From Verrucomicrobiales bacterium (GTDB taxonomy: Bacteria; Verrucomicrobiota; Verrucomicrobiia; Limisphaerales; UBA9464): 9,479 nucleotides of DNA. The position numbers were made by a program, and so were the translations under genes. The notes below the pieces were generated by a model. The model searched no databases, was not told the origin of the DNA, and saw nothing but the letters and a program-made list of their open reading frames with translations. The stretch is taken from NCBI GenBank assembly GCA_003445095.1, contig DLVS01000527.1, positions 1 to 9,479 on the forward strand. The letters run 5' to 3'. Positions 1 through 6,115 of the stretch are shown here, one piece after another; within the stretch, counting starts at the first letter, position 1; each line of letters starts with the position of its first letter.

Positions 1-644
1 GACTCGGCGGCCAGGTCGAGGGCGAAGGATTTGTACCCGGTGGCGTTGGCTTCGGATGTCCAAGCGCCCTGCCCGGAGAAATTTCCATCCAAATCAAGAT
101 TATCGACGATGATGCGTTTGAGGTAGTAACTCCTCGCAGTTGAATCAGTACCGTTGCGAATTAACCAGTGGTGAGCTACACCCTTGGTCCAGTAAGGAGA
201 GTAAGTGCTGCTGTTTTGAATCGATCCCAGAATCAAGTGCGGTCTCGTTCCCCCGGATTCGCCTCTTAAAGTAATCGCTCGTGAGAGGTTGCCTTGTAGG
301 ATTATGGAGGGCTCGGTAACGGTGTAGTCTCCCGCTTTGAAAATAATTTCGAGGTCGCTTAGCGAAGAATCGGCAAGCCACGCGTTTACCGTGGCTGAGG
401 AGAAGCCTGCGGGATCTAACGCCGTGAGCCCGTTCGCCAACCCGCTAGGTGCTGGAGCAACCCACCGCTGTTGGCCTGCCTCCAGGCGAAGGTAGCCGAT
501 GACCAGGCAGGCCAGCAAAGCCCAGATAGAGAGTGGGATACGAGTGCAGCAATTACCGGGACTCTTGGAAGAGTACCCCTGCTTCAGGTCCCGCAACTGG
601 TCCTTACCGGTCGAGTTTGGTCTGGGTCGAGCGAGCGGTTGCAT
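1..644 (-). CDS. Secreted or anchored beta-helix-like protein, N-terminal part (runs off the left edge)
   Basis: This minus-strand frame is open from an ATG at 644-642 to the window edge, giving about 214 residues, and its C-terminal part lies outside. It begins with a long polar stretch (residues 1-35), then a hydrophobic segment at about 36-52 (IPLSIWALLACLVIGYL), which I read as a late signal peptide or an N-terminal anchor. From about residue 95 the pattern (IIFKAGDYTV, then ITLRGESGGTRP, then IIVDNLDLDGN) is typical of the first turns of right-handed parallel beta-helix proteins of the pectin-lyase-like fold. In that fold, 'GdYt' and 'itlrGe.gg.rP' mark strand-turn repeats. No catalytic residues are visible in the part present, so an enzymatic role (polysaccharide lyase or hydrolase) cannot be assigned. 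The frame stays open upstream to a stop at 778-780, so the start is uncertain; this is the only ATG before the hydrophobic segment. It is divergent from the nuclease gene at 866. The coding frame is well supported; the fold is inference. Confidence 0.7.
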   Translation of the reverse strand, partial: MQPLARPRPNSTGKDQLRDLKQGYSSKSPGNCCTRIPLSIWALLACLVIGYLRLEAGQQRWVAPAPSGLANGLTALDPAGFSSATVNAWLADSSLSDLEIIFKAGDYTVTEPSIILQGNLSRAITLRGESGGTRPHLILGSIQNSSTYSPYWTKGVAHHWLIRNGTDSTARSYYLKRIIVDNLDLDGNFSGQGAWTSEANATGYKSFALDLAAE

Positions 645-865
645 GAGTCTTACTACCGCGAAGCTCGGTCGCCGTGACCCAGCAGACGGTGGAAACGCGC
701 TCGGCAATTTTATTTCTAGGGCCAAGCCAGGGTGCAGACAGCGTCTACCGCGGCGGGACAAGGCTTGGACTGACTTCTAGGCAATCGGCATCGGGGCATG
801 GCGAATTGAACGGAGGTCGGATTCTAGAGATCGCCGTTCCTATCTTTTCGCGATACCGTGGGAGC

Positions 866-1879
866 ATGTCGGCGCTCACGTTCCAATTCGTCCGGGAAGC
901 GGTGTATCTTCCCGACTTGGCGCTGTGGCTCGATGCACATCACCGAGTCGGGCCAAATGAACGGGCGTTTGTTTCACACGCACATTCAGATCACACCGCG
1001 GCCCACGCCCGAGTGATCGTTTCGCCTCCGACCCAGCAACTCATGCGTGCGCGTGTTCCCGGCGAGCGCGAGGAACACGTCTTGGAGTTTGGCCGACAGT
1101 ATTCAATGTCGGAATTCGGTCATTCGGAAGCCGCCGGGGCGATCACTCTGCTGCCGGCTGGTCACATTCTTGGTAGCGCTATGGCATGGATCGAAGCCGC
1201 CGATAAAACCTTCTTATACACGGGTGATTTCAAACTCCGCCGGGGATTCTGCGCCGAAGCCTGCGAGCCACGCCGAGCGGATGTGCTAGTGATGGAAACC
1301 ACGTTTGGCCGACCGCGATACATTTTTCCGCCGGCCGCCGAGACCATGGCTGGGGTCGTACGCTTTTGTTGTGAAACGTTGGCAAGCGGGGCCACCCCGG
1401 TGTTACTGGGCTATTCTTTGGGGAAAGCGCAGGAGATTCTGACAGGCCTATCCGACGCTGGCCTTCCCATCGCGCTCAGTCCACCCGTAGCGAAGATCAC
1501 CGAAATCTATGAGGCGCTGGGCCGGAGGTTTCCCTCATACACCGCGCTCAATTCCAACTTGGTCGGTGGCCGTGTCATCCTGGCGCCGCCACAGAGTTCT
1601 CTCAATGCTCTTCGCCGGCAGTTCGGTCCGTGTCGCGTGGCTGTTCTCACGGGTTGGGCGATCGACTCGAATTGCCAGTATCGGTATCGGGCTGACGCGG
1701 CGTTCCCGTTGAGTGACCACGCGGATTTTGCGGAATTGGTCGAGTTCGTTCAGCAGGTGCAGCCGCGTCAGGTGTACACGCTGCATGGGTTTGCCTGCGA
1801 TTTCGCCGCCCATTTGCGGCGCTTAGGGTTCGACGCTCGGGCCCTCGGTAGAACGGAACAGTTGGAATTGGCGTTTTGA
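866..1879 (+). CDS. Metallo-beta-lactamase-fold nuclease, DNA-ligase-associated exonuclease type
   Basis: The product is 337 residues when started at the ATG at 866, which places the first beta-strand directly before the metal motif as in relatives. An upstream GTG at 674 would add 64 residues with no family character. Visible motifs are HAHSDHT (H38, H40, D42, H43), the metal-binding HxHxDH; PAGHILGSA with H100; TGDF with D121; METTFG with E144, resembling beta-CASP motif A; LGYSLGKAQE at about 181-190; LTGWA at 261-265; SDHADF with H285, like motif B; and TLHG with H307, like motif C. All expected metal ligands are present, so the enzyme looks intact. The YSLGKAQ signature and the length point to the 'exonuclease, DNA ligase-associated' family, cytoplasmic proteins thought to act in DNA repair beside an ATP-dependent ligase and an Lhr-type helicase. 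Neither partner is within view. A related RNA-processing nuclease of the beta-CASP group is the alternative. A GGGAG lies only about one base before the ATG, too close for a good ribosome binding site. Confidence 0.85.
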   Translation: MSALTFQFVREAVYLPDLALWLDAHHRVGPNERAFVSHAHSDHTAAHARVIVSPPTQQLMRARVPGEREEHVLEFGRQYSMSEFGHSEAAGAITLLPAGHILGSAMAWIEAADKTFLYTGDFKLRRGFCAEACEPRRADVLVMETTFGRPRYIFPPAAETMAGVVRFCCETLASGATPVLLGYSLGKAQEILTGLSDAGLPIALSPPVAKITEIYEALGRRFPSYTALNSNLVGGRVILAPPQSSLNALRRQFGPCRVAVLTGWAIDSNCQYRYRADAAFPLSDHADFAELVEFVQQVQPRQVYTLHGFACDFAAHLRRLGFDARALGRTEQLELAF

Positions 1880-1923
1880 ATGAGCAACCGGAGAAGCCTC
1901 ACCCCGAAAAATCTCAAATTGCC

Positions 1924-1942
1924 ACCCAACTGGAACTTGGGT
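1924..1942. other. Small perfect hairpin between the nuclease and PEP-CTERM genes
   Basis: ACCCAA at 1924-1929 pairs with TTGGGT at 1937-1942 around a 7-base loop, 45 bases after the nuclease stop codon. No T-run follows, so it is not a typical intrinsic terminator. It may help end or stabilise the upstream transcript, or be chance. Confidence 0.3.
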
Positions 1943-2024
1943 TAGCAGCACGAACTTCGATCCCCAATTCATTGACAATCCCGGCCGGCGACGGGCAATC
2001 ATGCGGTGCTTTCCTAATCGGTCT

Positions 2025-2735
2025 ATGAAACGGATTATTCTATCAGGATTGACTGCGGCCGGGGTCTTCTCTTGCCAAGCGCAGTTCACGGGTGCCCCCG
2101 GATTTTTCGGCGGCTACGCCGATGGTGTGGGGAGCGTCCCGACGGGAAATAACACCATCGGTCCGGCGCTGCGGATTGTTTACGATGATTTTACCTTTGA
2201 TTTGTCTGGGAAGATTGTCGGATTCGAAATGGTCGGACGCGACAATACCGGGGCACCGGTTGGAATGTATTATGAGATCCGCACCGGGATGAGTGAGGGC
2301 AACGGTGGTACACTGCTCTTCTCCGGAACCACACTCAGCGCGGTCGCCGGCGACCTGCCGCTGAATGGCGATTATGGCACACCCCCGCCCGGCACAGGCA
2401 ACTATCGATGGTACGACAGTGGTCCTTCATCACCGATCCAACTCGACCCCGGCACTTACTGGATTGGTCTCGCACCCGTGCAGCAGTTCGGTTCCTTTGA
2501 CCTCGCGACTACGGTTGGACTTGGTTCGGTCGGCCATCCGATTGACGATGGGAATGCCTTCTACTCCGACAGCTCTGATCCTCTTAAATCCTTTGCTTCG
2601 CTCGGCTCTTCCGACTTCTCCCTGCGCGTGGTGACCGAATCCACGGTCATCGTGCCCGAACCCACAACGTCGGCGCTGCTGGGTCTCGGTAGTCTGATGA
2701 TTTGGTTCGGCCTCCGGAAGCGAGCGGGGAATTAG
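2025..2735 (+). CDS. PEP-CTERM sorting domain protein
   Basis: The product is an exported protein of 236 residues from the ATG at 2025. It has a lysine-arginine n-region and a short hydrophobic core (MKRIILSGLTAAGVFSCQAQ), with likely cleavage after AQ or nearby. An in-frame ATG at 2001 would put eight extra residues before the signal; I prefer 2025 because it gives a textbook signal peptide, but neither start has a strong ribosome binding site. The body is low in charge and rich in Gly, Ser and Thr, with predicted beta segments (VYDDFTFDLSG, MYYEIRTG, LDPGTYWIGLAP), consistent with a beta-sandwich seen in many such proteins. The C-terminal 27 residues are VPEPTTSALLGLGSLMIWF followed by GLRKRAGN: the PEP motif, a transmembrane stretch and a basic tail recognised by exosortase. 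This implies export and processing at the outer envelope, often alongside exopolysaccharide. The specific function is unknown. No exosortase gene is in the window. It is co-oriented with the VPDSG protein 290 bases downstream. Confidence 0.9.
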   Translation: MKRIILSGLTAAGVFSCQAQFTGAPGFFGGYADGVGSVPTGNNTIGPALRIVYDDFTFDLSGKIVGFEMVGRDNTGAPVGMYYEIRTGMSEGNGGTLLFSGTTLSAVAGDLPLNGDYGTPPPGTGNYRWYDSGPSSPIQLDPGTYWIGLAPVQQFGSFDLATTVGLGSVGHPIDDGNAFYSDSSDPLKSFASLGSSDFSLRVVTESTVIVPEPTTSALLGLGSLMIWFGLRKRAGN

Positions 2736-3025
2736 GGCCGTGGCCGTCAGCGGAATGCCAAGAGCGGAGTGAGGCGGAGGCGCCCGCGGTGCCGTTGGAG
2801 TAGGCGAAAATCACCATATCCGCCATCGAACGTGCTGTGCGCCCTCGTCCAAGTCCTAAGCCCATCCGTCCTCGGTCCGGCAACTCCAAACCCATTGCGA
2901 CGAGGGTGCAAATTCGGGGAATGCGGAAGGCGCGTAAGGGCTGCTTAGTACTTGACGTTCAGGGAGCCGGCGGTGAGGATGACCTCGTCGGTTTGCGGTA
3001 GGCTAGCCAAACACTCAAGCACCAA
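2736..3025. other. Intergenic region between the two CTERM genes, with a long inverted repeat
   Basis: No plus-strand gene fits here. CCCTCGTC at 2842-2849 and GACGAGGG at 2899-2906 form an 8-base inverted repeat around about 49 bases. The minus strand has a short open frame running from inside the next gene to a stop at 2945-2947 (see findings). I see no clear promoter or ribosome binding site for the gene starting at 3026. Confidence 0.4.
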
Positions 3026-3733
3026 ATGAATTATCCCAGTTACGTAACACGCTCAGCGGCGCTTGTCGCTGCGGTTTCGTCTTTGGCCTTCCTTCAAGAC
3101 GCCAAAGCCATCCAGTTTGATATCTCCAGCGTTCCGGGTTCCGGAATTCGGTTCACGGGGCTCCCCGCCGGCCATGCTGAGATCACGTTCGATCTCGGAT
3201 TCTCCGGTCACATGTTCCAAATTGACAACGTGGTCGGCGGCACGGGTTCGGCGACCGGCTACGAAGGGAACATCACGGGAATCTTCGACATGGGCCCGGT
3301 CACGACGGTTACGCTCGTCCCGCTCGTGGAGACGGCCCCGGTTGCAGGTACGGGCACATTCTCCATCTTTGATGGGGTCGATACGCTCACGGCCACCGTC
3401 GCCTGGGTAGAGGCCACTAGCCTCAAGACGATTATCTCAATCGCCACCTTAGGAGTCACGGGCAACCTGACTTCGGTATCTTACTCCGGCTCGGATCCAG
3501 ACTTGCTGGCCTTTGTGGCTGGCATCGACGAAACGGCCGTTTTGTCGTTTACATTCCCACCGCCAGGCAAGTCTTTGGCGGAACTTACGGCTCCGGGATC
3601 GCGGGCGACCACCTACTCAGGGAACGTCGTGAGCACTCCCGTTAACGTCCCTGATTCGGGTGCGACCCTAATCCTCCTCGGGGCGGGCCTCTGTGGCTTG
3701 TCCCTGATTCCTCGACGGTTCGCGGCTAAATAG
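3026..3733 (+). CDS. VPDSG-CTERM sorting domain protein
   Basis: The product is an exported protein of 235 residues. The N-terminus is a signal peptide (SAALVAAVSSLAFLQDAKA at about 10-28) with likely cleavage after AKA at residue 28. The mature part is beta-rich and almost free of lysine, with repeated short strands such as GTFSIFDGVDTLTATVAWVE. The C-terminal 28 residues hold VPDSG at about 208-212, a hydrophobic span (ATLILLGAGLCGLSLI) and a basic end (PRRFAAK). This is the VPDSG variant of the exosortase-processed anchor, known mainly from Verrucomicrobia and distinct from the ordinary VPEP form. The body resembles no enzyme I know, so only an envelope or extracellular location can be proposed. 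The start at 3026 gives the best signal peptide, although no Shine-Dalgarno sequence is obvious upstream. The gene ends 28 bases before a strong intrinsic terminator. Confidence 0.9.
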   Translation: MNYPSYVTRSAALVAAVSSLAFLQDAKAIQFDISSVPGSGIRFTGLPAGHAEITFDLGFSGHMFQIDNVVGGTGSATGYEGNITGIFDMGPVTTVTLVPLVETAPVAGTGTFSIFDGVDTLTATVAWVEATSLKTIISIATLGVTGNLTSVSYSGSDPDLLAFVAGIDETAVLSFTFPPPGKSLAELTAPGSRATTYSGNVVSTPVNVPDSGATLILLGAGLCGLSLIPRRFAAK

Positions 3734-3761
3734 CACGGACACTGAGGTATTGCAGAAATAG

Positions 3762-3795
3762 CGGCGCGGGACTCTCCAGGTCCGCGCCGTTTTTT
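3762..3795 (+). terminator. Intrinsic terminator after the VPDSG-CTERM gene
   Basis: CGGCGCGG at 3762-3769 pairs with CCGCGCCG at 3782-3789, eight G/C-rich base pairs that can be extended by AC/GT with one bulged G. The stem is followed directly by a run of six T at 3790-3795. It lies about 30 bases past the stop codon and is the clearest regulatory signal in the window. Confidence 0.88.
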
Positions 3796-3932
3796 ATGGA
3801 TGGATACCTGAGACGGCCGCTGCGCAATGCCCGTTATGCCGGCCCATGAAAAGCGCCTCGCCCGGCCGGAGTCGTGCAAGTGGCGACCGAAATCTTTGTA
3901 GAACTGGCTTTCGTGGACTCAGGCCAAACATT

Positions 3933-3951
3933 CTCTCGCCCTCCACGAGAG
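3933..3951 (-). terminator. Possible weak terminator hairpin of the small membrane protein gene
   Basis: CTCTCG at 3933-3938 and CGAGAG at 3946-3951 make a perfect six-base stem with a 7-base loop, about 20 bases beyond the minus-strand stop at 3972. The bases that follow on the minus strand (AATGTTT) are only partly T-rich, so a role in termination is possible but not shown. Confidence 0.3.
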
Positions 3952-3971
3952 GTCCTGTCGGTGAACTGGCG

Positions 3972-4454
3972 TTAGCCTCGCGTCCACGATCGCATGTAGG
4001 GAACGAGCAGGATAAGAACTGCCGCAGGCCAGACGATTTCGAACAGGTTGATGAGGCCGAAGTTGTTCGACGCCTCGTTGTTGTGCACGAGCACATCCCG
4101 CAAGTGGCCGACGTTGCAACCGAGAAAGAAGACCGACGTAGCCACGCCCGTCGCCAGCCAGAACGGTCCGCGCCAGCGGATGCACATCAAGCCGAGGATA
4201 CCGAAGGCAAGATCGGCGATGGCGACCTCGAACTGAAATGGACTTCCAGGCAGCCAGCCGATACTGCGTGCCGTGCCGGCTGCATAGAAGGCGTGGCTGA
4301 CAAAGGCGAGTAACCCTGCCGCGCCAGCGCCGACGACGAGTAGATAGAGCAGCGTGACTTCGATCTTGCGCTCTGCAGTGCGCGGCTTCGGGCTGACGAT
4401 CAAGTGCACCAGCGTCCCGACCGTTATCGCCAGCAGGTAGAACCCGAAAATCAT
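3972..4454 (-). CDS. Small multi-span membrane protein, probably DUF6790 family
   Basis: The product is 160 residues, very hydrophobic, with about four to five predicted membrane spans: roughly residues 1-20 (MIFGFYLLAITVGTLVHLIV), 34-57, 76-95, 98-115 and 133-152. Between spans are polar stretches containing a conserved-looking GSPFQFEVAIADLAFGILG and then RGPFWLATG and GHLRDVL. The 'sPFQ.EvaiAdLafGilG ... FWla ... GhirD' pattern recalls the DUF6790 family of uncharacterised bacterial inner-membrane proteins. I recognise this from memory and could not check it. The ATG at 4454-4452 gives a membrane span right at the N-terminus. GGTGAGG lies upstream, with its GAGG about 11 bases from the start, giving a slightly distant ribosome binding site. 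The gene is transcribed towards the VPDSG gene, so the two converge on the region holding the terminator. Function is unknown; no catalytic motif is visible. Confidence 0.8.
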   Translation of the reverse strand: MIFGFYLLAITVGTLVHLIVSPKPRTAERKIEVTLLYLLVVGAGAAGLLAFVSHAFYAAGTARSIGWLPGSPFQFEVAIADLAFGILGLMCIRWRGPFWLATGVATSVFFLGCNVGHLRDVLVHNNEASNNFGLINLFEIVWPAAVLILLVPYMRSWTRG

Positions 4455-4718
4455 GTGAGTTCAGACCTCACCACCGATTGCTTTCCTTGGGAAGCGGACA
4501 CTACGGCTGGGGCTTCAACTCATCGGAGGTTGGGTTTTGCGCTGCGCCGGGAAAGGCGAGATTTGGGTTCAGTTTGCGACGACGTCAGACTTCCAAAATC
4601 CTTCGCGAGTTAACTGATAAGGCCGTTCCTTTGTTGGCGACCGGGGTGGACATCCGCCTCAGGATTCTCTTCGCACCGCAATAGAATCGCCGCACTGCTC
4701 GAGATCGATTGAGGCCCG
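4455..4718. other. Intergenic region with no recognised feature
   Basis: About 260 bases lie between the small membrane protein start and the secreted-protein remnant. Short open frames exist on the plus strand but show no domain, signal peptide or ribosome binding site. The promoter of the 4454 gene should lie in its left part, but I could not pick out -35 and -10 boxes with confidence. Confidence 0.35.
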
Positions 4719-5117
4719 TCACGGTTTTCGCAAACGAAAGAAGCGCACACTCTGATCGACCAGCACCGTGTACGAATTGGTGATCGGTGCCGGTGATACT
4801 GGCAGCCAACCAGCTTGCGAATCCAATTGCACCGCGGATTCTAACACATAACCAGCGTCAACCAGCGACCAGGTTAGCTGGGCTTGTCCGTCATCGGTGA
4901 GGCTGATTTCCAAGGCAGGGACGACGGACACGATGACCCATCCGCCAACGAGCTCAAAGCGACCGCCGACGATTCGTAATAGGTAATAACTGCATAACGG
5001 CGAAGCTTCTCCGAATTTGGTGAAAACACACCTCGCGTTGTGGGACCTATAGTTGGCAGAATTCTCGGGTAACTTGAGCCGACCCCAATCAATAGGGAGC
5101 GCTCCGACACGGAAACA
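4719..5117 (-). pseudogene. C-terminal remnant of a secreted protein
   Basis: This minus-strand frame is open from an in-frame stop at 5120-5118 down to a stop at 4721-4719, about 132 codons. The last 60 residues match a C-terminal module common on verrucomicrobial secreted proteins: LEISLTDDGQAQLTW, then GYVLESAVQL, then GWLPV, ending VRFFRLRKP. Upstream in the same frame are a Tyr-rich stretch and GGRFELVGGWVIV, which read like the preceding beta domain. There is no signal peptide and no good start: the only convenient start is a GTG at 4931, in mid-domain, which would give 70 residues. I therefore read it as the tail of a gene whose 5' part was lost or replaced, since panB ends only about 125 bases further upstream. 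A short expressed secreted-like protein is less likely. A frameshift near 4950-5120 could explain the loss of the upstream reading frame. Confidence 0.6.
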
Positions 5118-5167
5118 TCAATGCGCAGAAACCCCAACAAAGGTGCAGAAAGTTGAAGTTGGCCTGG

Positions 5168-5186
5168 CCGCGACCTTATCTCGCGG
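5168..5186. other. Hairpin downstream of panB
   Basis: CCGCGA at 5168-5173 and TCGCGG at 5181-5186 pair perfectly around a 7-base loop, extendable by one G-C and one G-T pair. It is about 60 bases past the panB stop on the minus strand. No T-run follows on that strand, so termination is only possible. Confidence 0.3.
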
Positions 5187-5245
5187 TCCCAGATGATCGG
5201 TCGGACTCGTCGCGTGAGAGCCCCGTCCCAGATCCGCGGGTCTTA

Positions 5246-6019
5246 TCAAGGCGAACCCAGCGACTTCATCCACTCGCTTACGGCCTGTCGGATTTCTTGA
5301 CCGGTCTGGACGCGAGGAGTCACGAACCGCGGGGTAAACCACGGGAACGCCCCGATCAAGTCATGGGTTACCAGGATCTGTCCATCGCAGCCTGGACCGC
5401 TCCCAATTCCAATCGTCAACAGCCGCGGACACGACCGGGTAATCTCGTCAGCAACCGGCGGGGTCACCAATTCAAGAACACAGGCGAAGGCGCCGGCCGC
5501 TTCCAGCGCGGCGGCGTCCGTGAGAAGTTTGCGGTGGCCGGCTTCATCCCGTCCTTTAATCCGATATTTGCCGCCTTCTTCGAGCACGTGCTGGGGAAGC
5601 ATTCCCAAATGCCCACAAAACGGAATGCCCGCCGAGAGAATGGCTTGGATCGCCGGCAGAATCTCAACACCCCCTTCGGCTTTCACGAATTCGGCGCCGG
5701 CATCCATCAGTCGTCGTGAGTTCATCACGGCTGCTTCCGGCGTATCGTAGCTGTGGCTGGGCAAATCCACTCCGAGGAATGCTCGTGGGTTGGCCCGAAC
5801 CACGGCGCGCAGGTGATGCTCCATGTGGTCCATCGTCACGTGAGTCGTGTCAGGAAAACCGAGCACGACCATGCCCAACGAATCACCGACCAACAGCAGC
5901 GGTACGTCGGCCTCGTCGAGCAGACGCGCCATCGGAAAATCGTAGACGGTCAAGGCCGCCAGTGGCCGACATCCCTTAAAGCCTCGAATCTCGTCGAGTG
6001 TTCGTTTGCCTTCGCGCAC
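5246..6019 (-). CDS. panB: 3-methyl-2-oxobutanoate hydroxymethyltransferase (ketopantoate hydroxymethyltransferase)
   Basis: This cytoplasmic enzyme transfers a hydroxymethyl group from 5,10-methylenetetrahydrofolate to 3-methyl-2-oxobutanoate, giving 2-dehydropantoate, the first committed step of pantothenate and coenzyme A synthesis. At 257 residues it has normal family length. Motifs are LTVYDFPMARLLDEA at 23-37; LLVGDSLGMVVLG with Mg-binding D46; VDLPSHSY with Mg-binding D85; FVKAEGG with E115; CGHLGMLPQ with H137; VLELV with E183, matching the catalytic glutamate; and IGIGSGPGCDGQILV. All key residues known from the E. coli enzyme (D45, D84, E114, E181) have counterparts at nearly the same numbers, so it should be active. 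The start is a GTG at 6019-6017: an in-frame stop lies about 50 bases upstream, no ATG exists before the core, and this start gives the expected numbering. No clear ribosome binding site is seen. It lies 96 bases downstream of the glycine-rich protein gene on the same strand and could be read from it. panC and panD are not in the window. Confidence 0.97.
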   Translation of the reverse strand: MREGKRTLDEIRGFKGCRPLAALTVYDFPMARLLDEADVPLLLVGDSLGMVVLGFPDTTHVTMDHMEHHLRAVVRANPRAFLGVDLPSHSYDTPEAAVMNSRRLMDAGAEFVKAEGGVEILPAIQAILSAGIPFCGHLGMLPQHVLEEGGKYRIKGRDEAGHRKLLTDAAALEAAGAFACVLELVTPPVADEITRSCPRLLTIGIGSGPGCDGQILVTHDLIGAFPWFTPRFVTPRVQTGQEIRQAVSEWMKSLGSP

Positions 6020-6115
6020 CGGCAGATAGTCGCGAGTAGCTGGCCGCGGTTCAACTCATCGAGCTCCGCGCATCTCTGTGCCCGCGCCCGCGAAGATTGA
6101 TTTCCGTCAAGACGA

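Noticed and set aside
674..865. 64-residue N-terminal extension of the nuclease from a GTG at 674
   Set aside because: The extension has no family resemblance, while the ATG at 866 gives the usual family length and N-terminal strand.
1972..2000. TTGACA resembling a -35 box before the PEP-CTERM gene
   Set aside because: At 17 bases spacing the -10 position reads GCAATC, a poor match, so no promoter is called.
3794..4313. Open frames on both strands overlapping the small membrane protein
   Set aside because: They overlap the 3972-4454 gene in other frames and lack the clear membrane-span pattern seen in that gene.
5153..5719. 188-codon plus-strand frame
   Set aside because: It lies antisense to panB, which has complete conserved motifs; codon content is typical of a shadow frame.
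6045..6070. GGTTCAACTC resembling a tRNA T-loop
   Set aside because: The flanking bases do not form the five-base T stem, and no acceptor or anticodon arms fit upstream.
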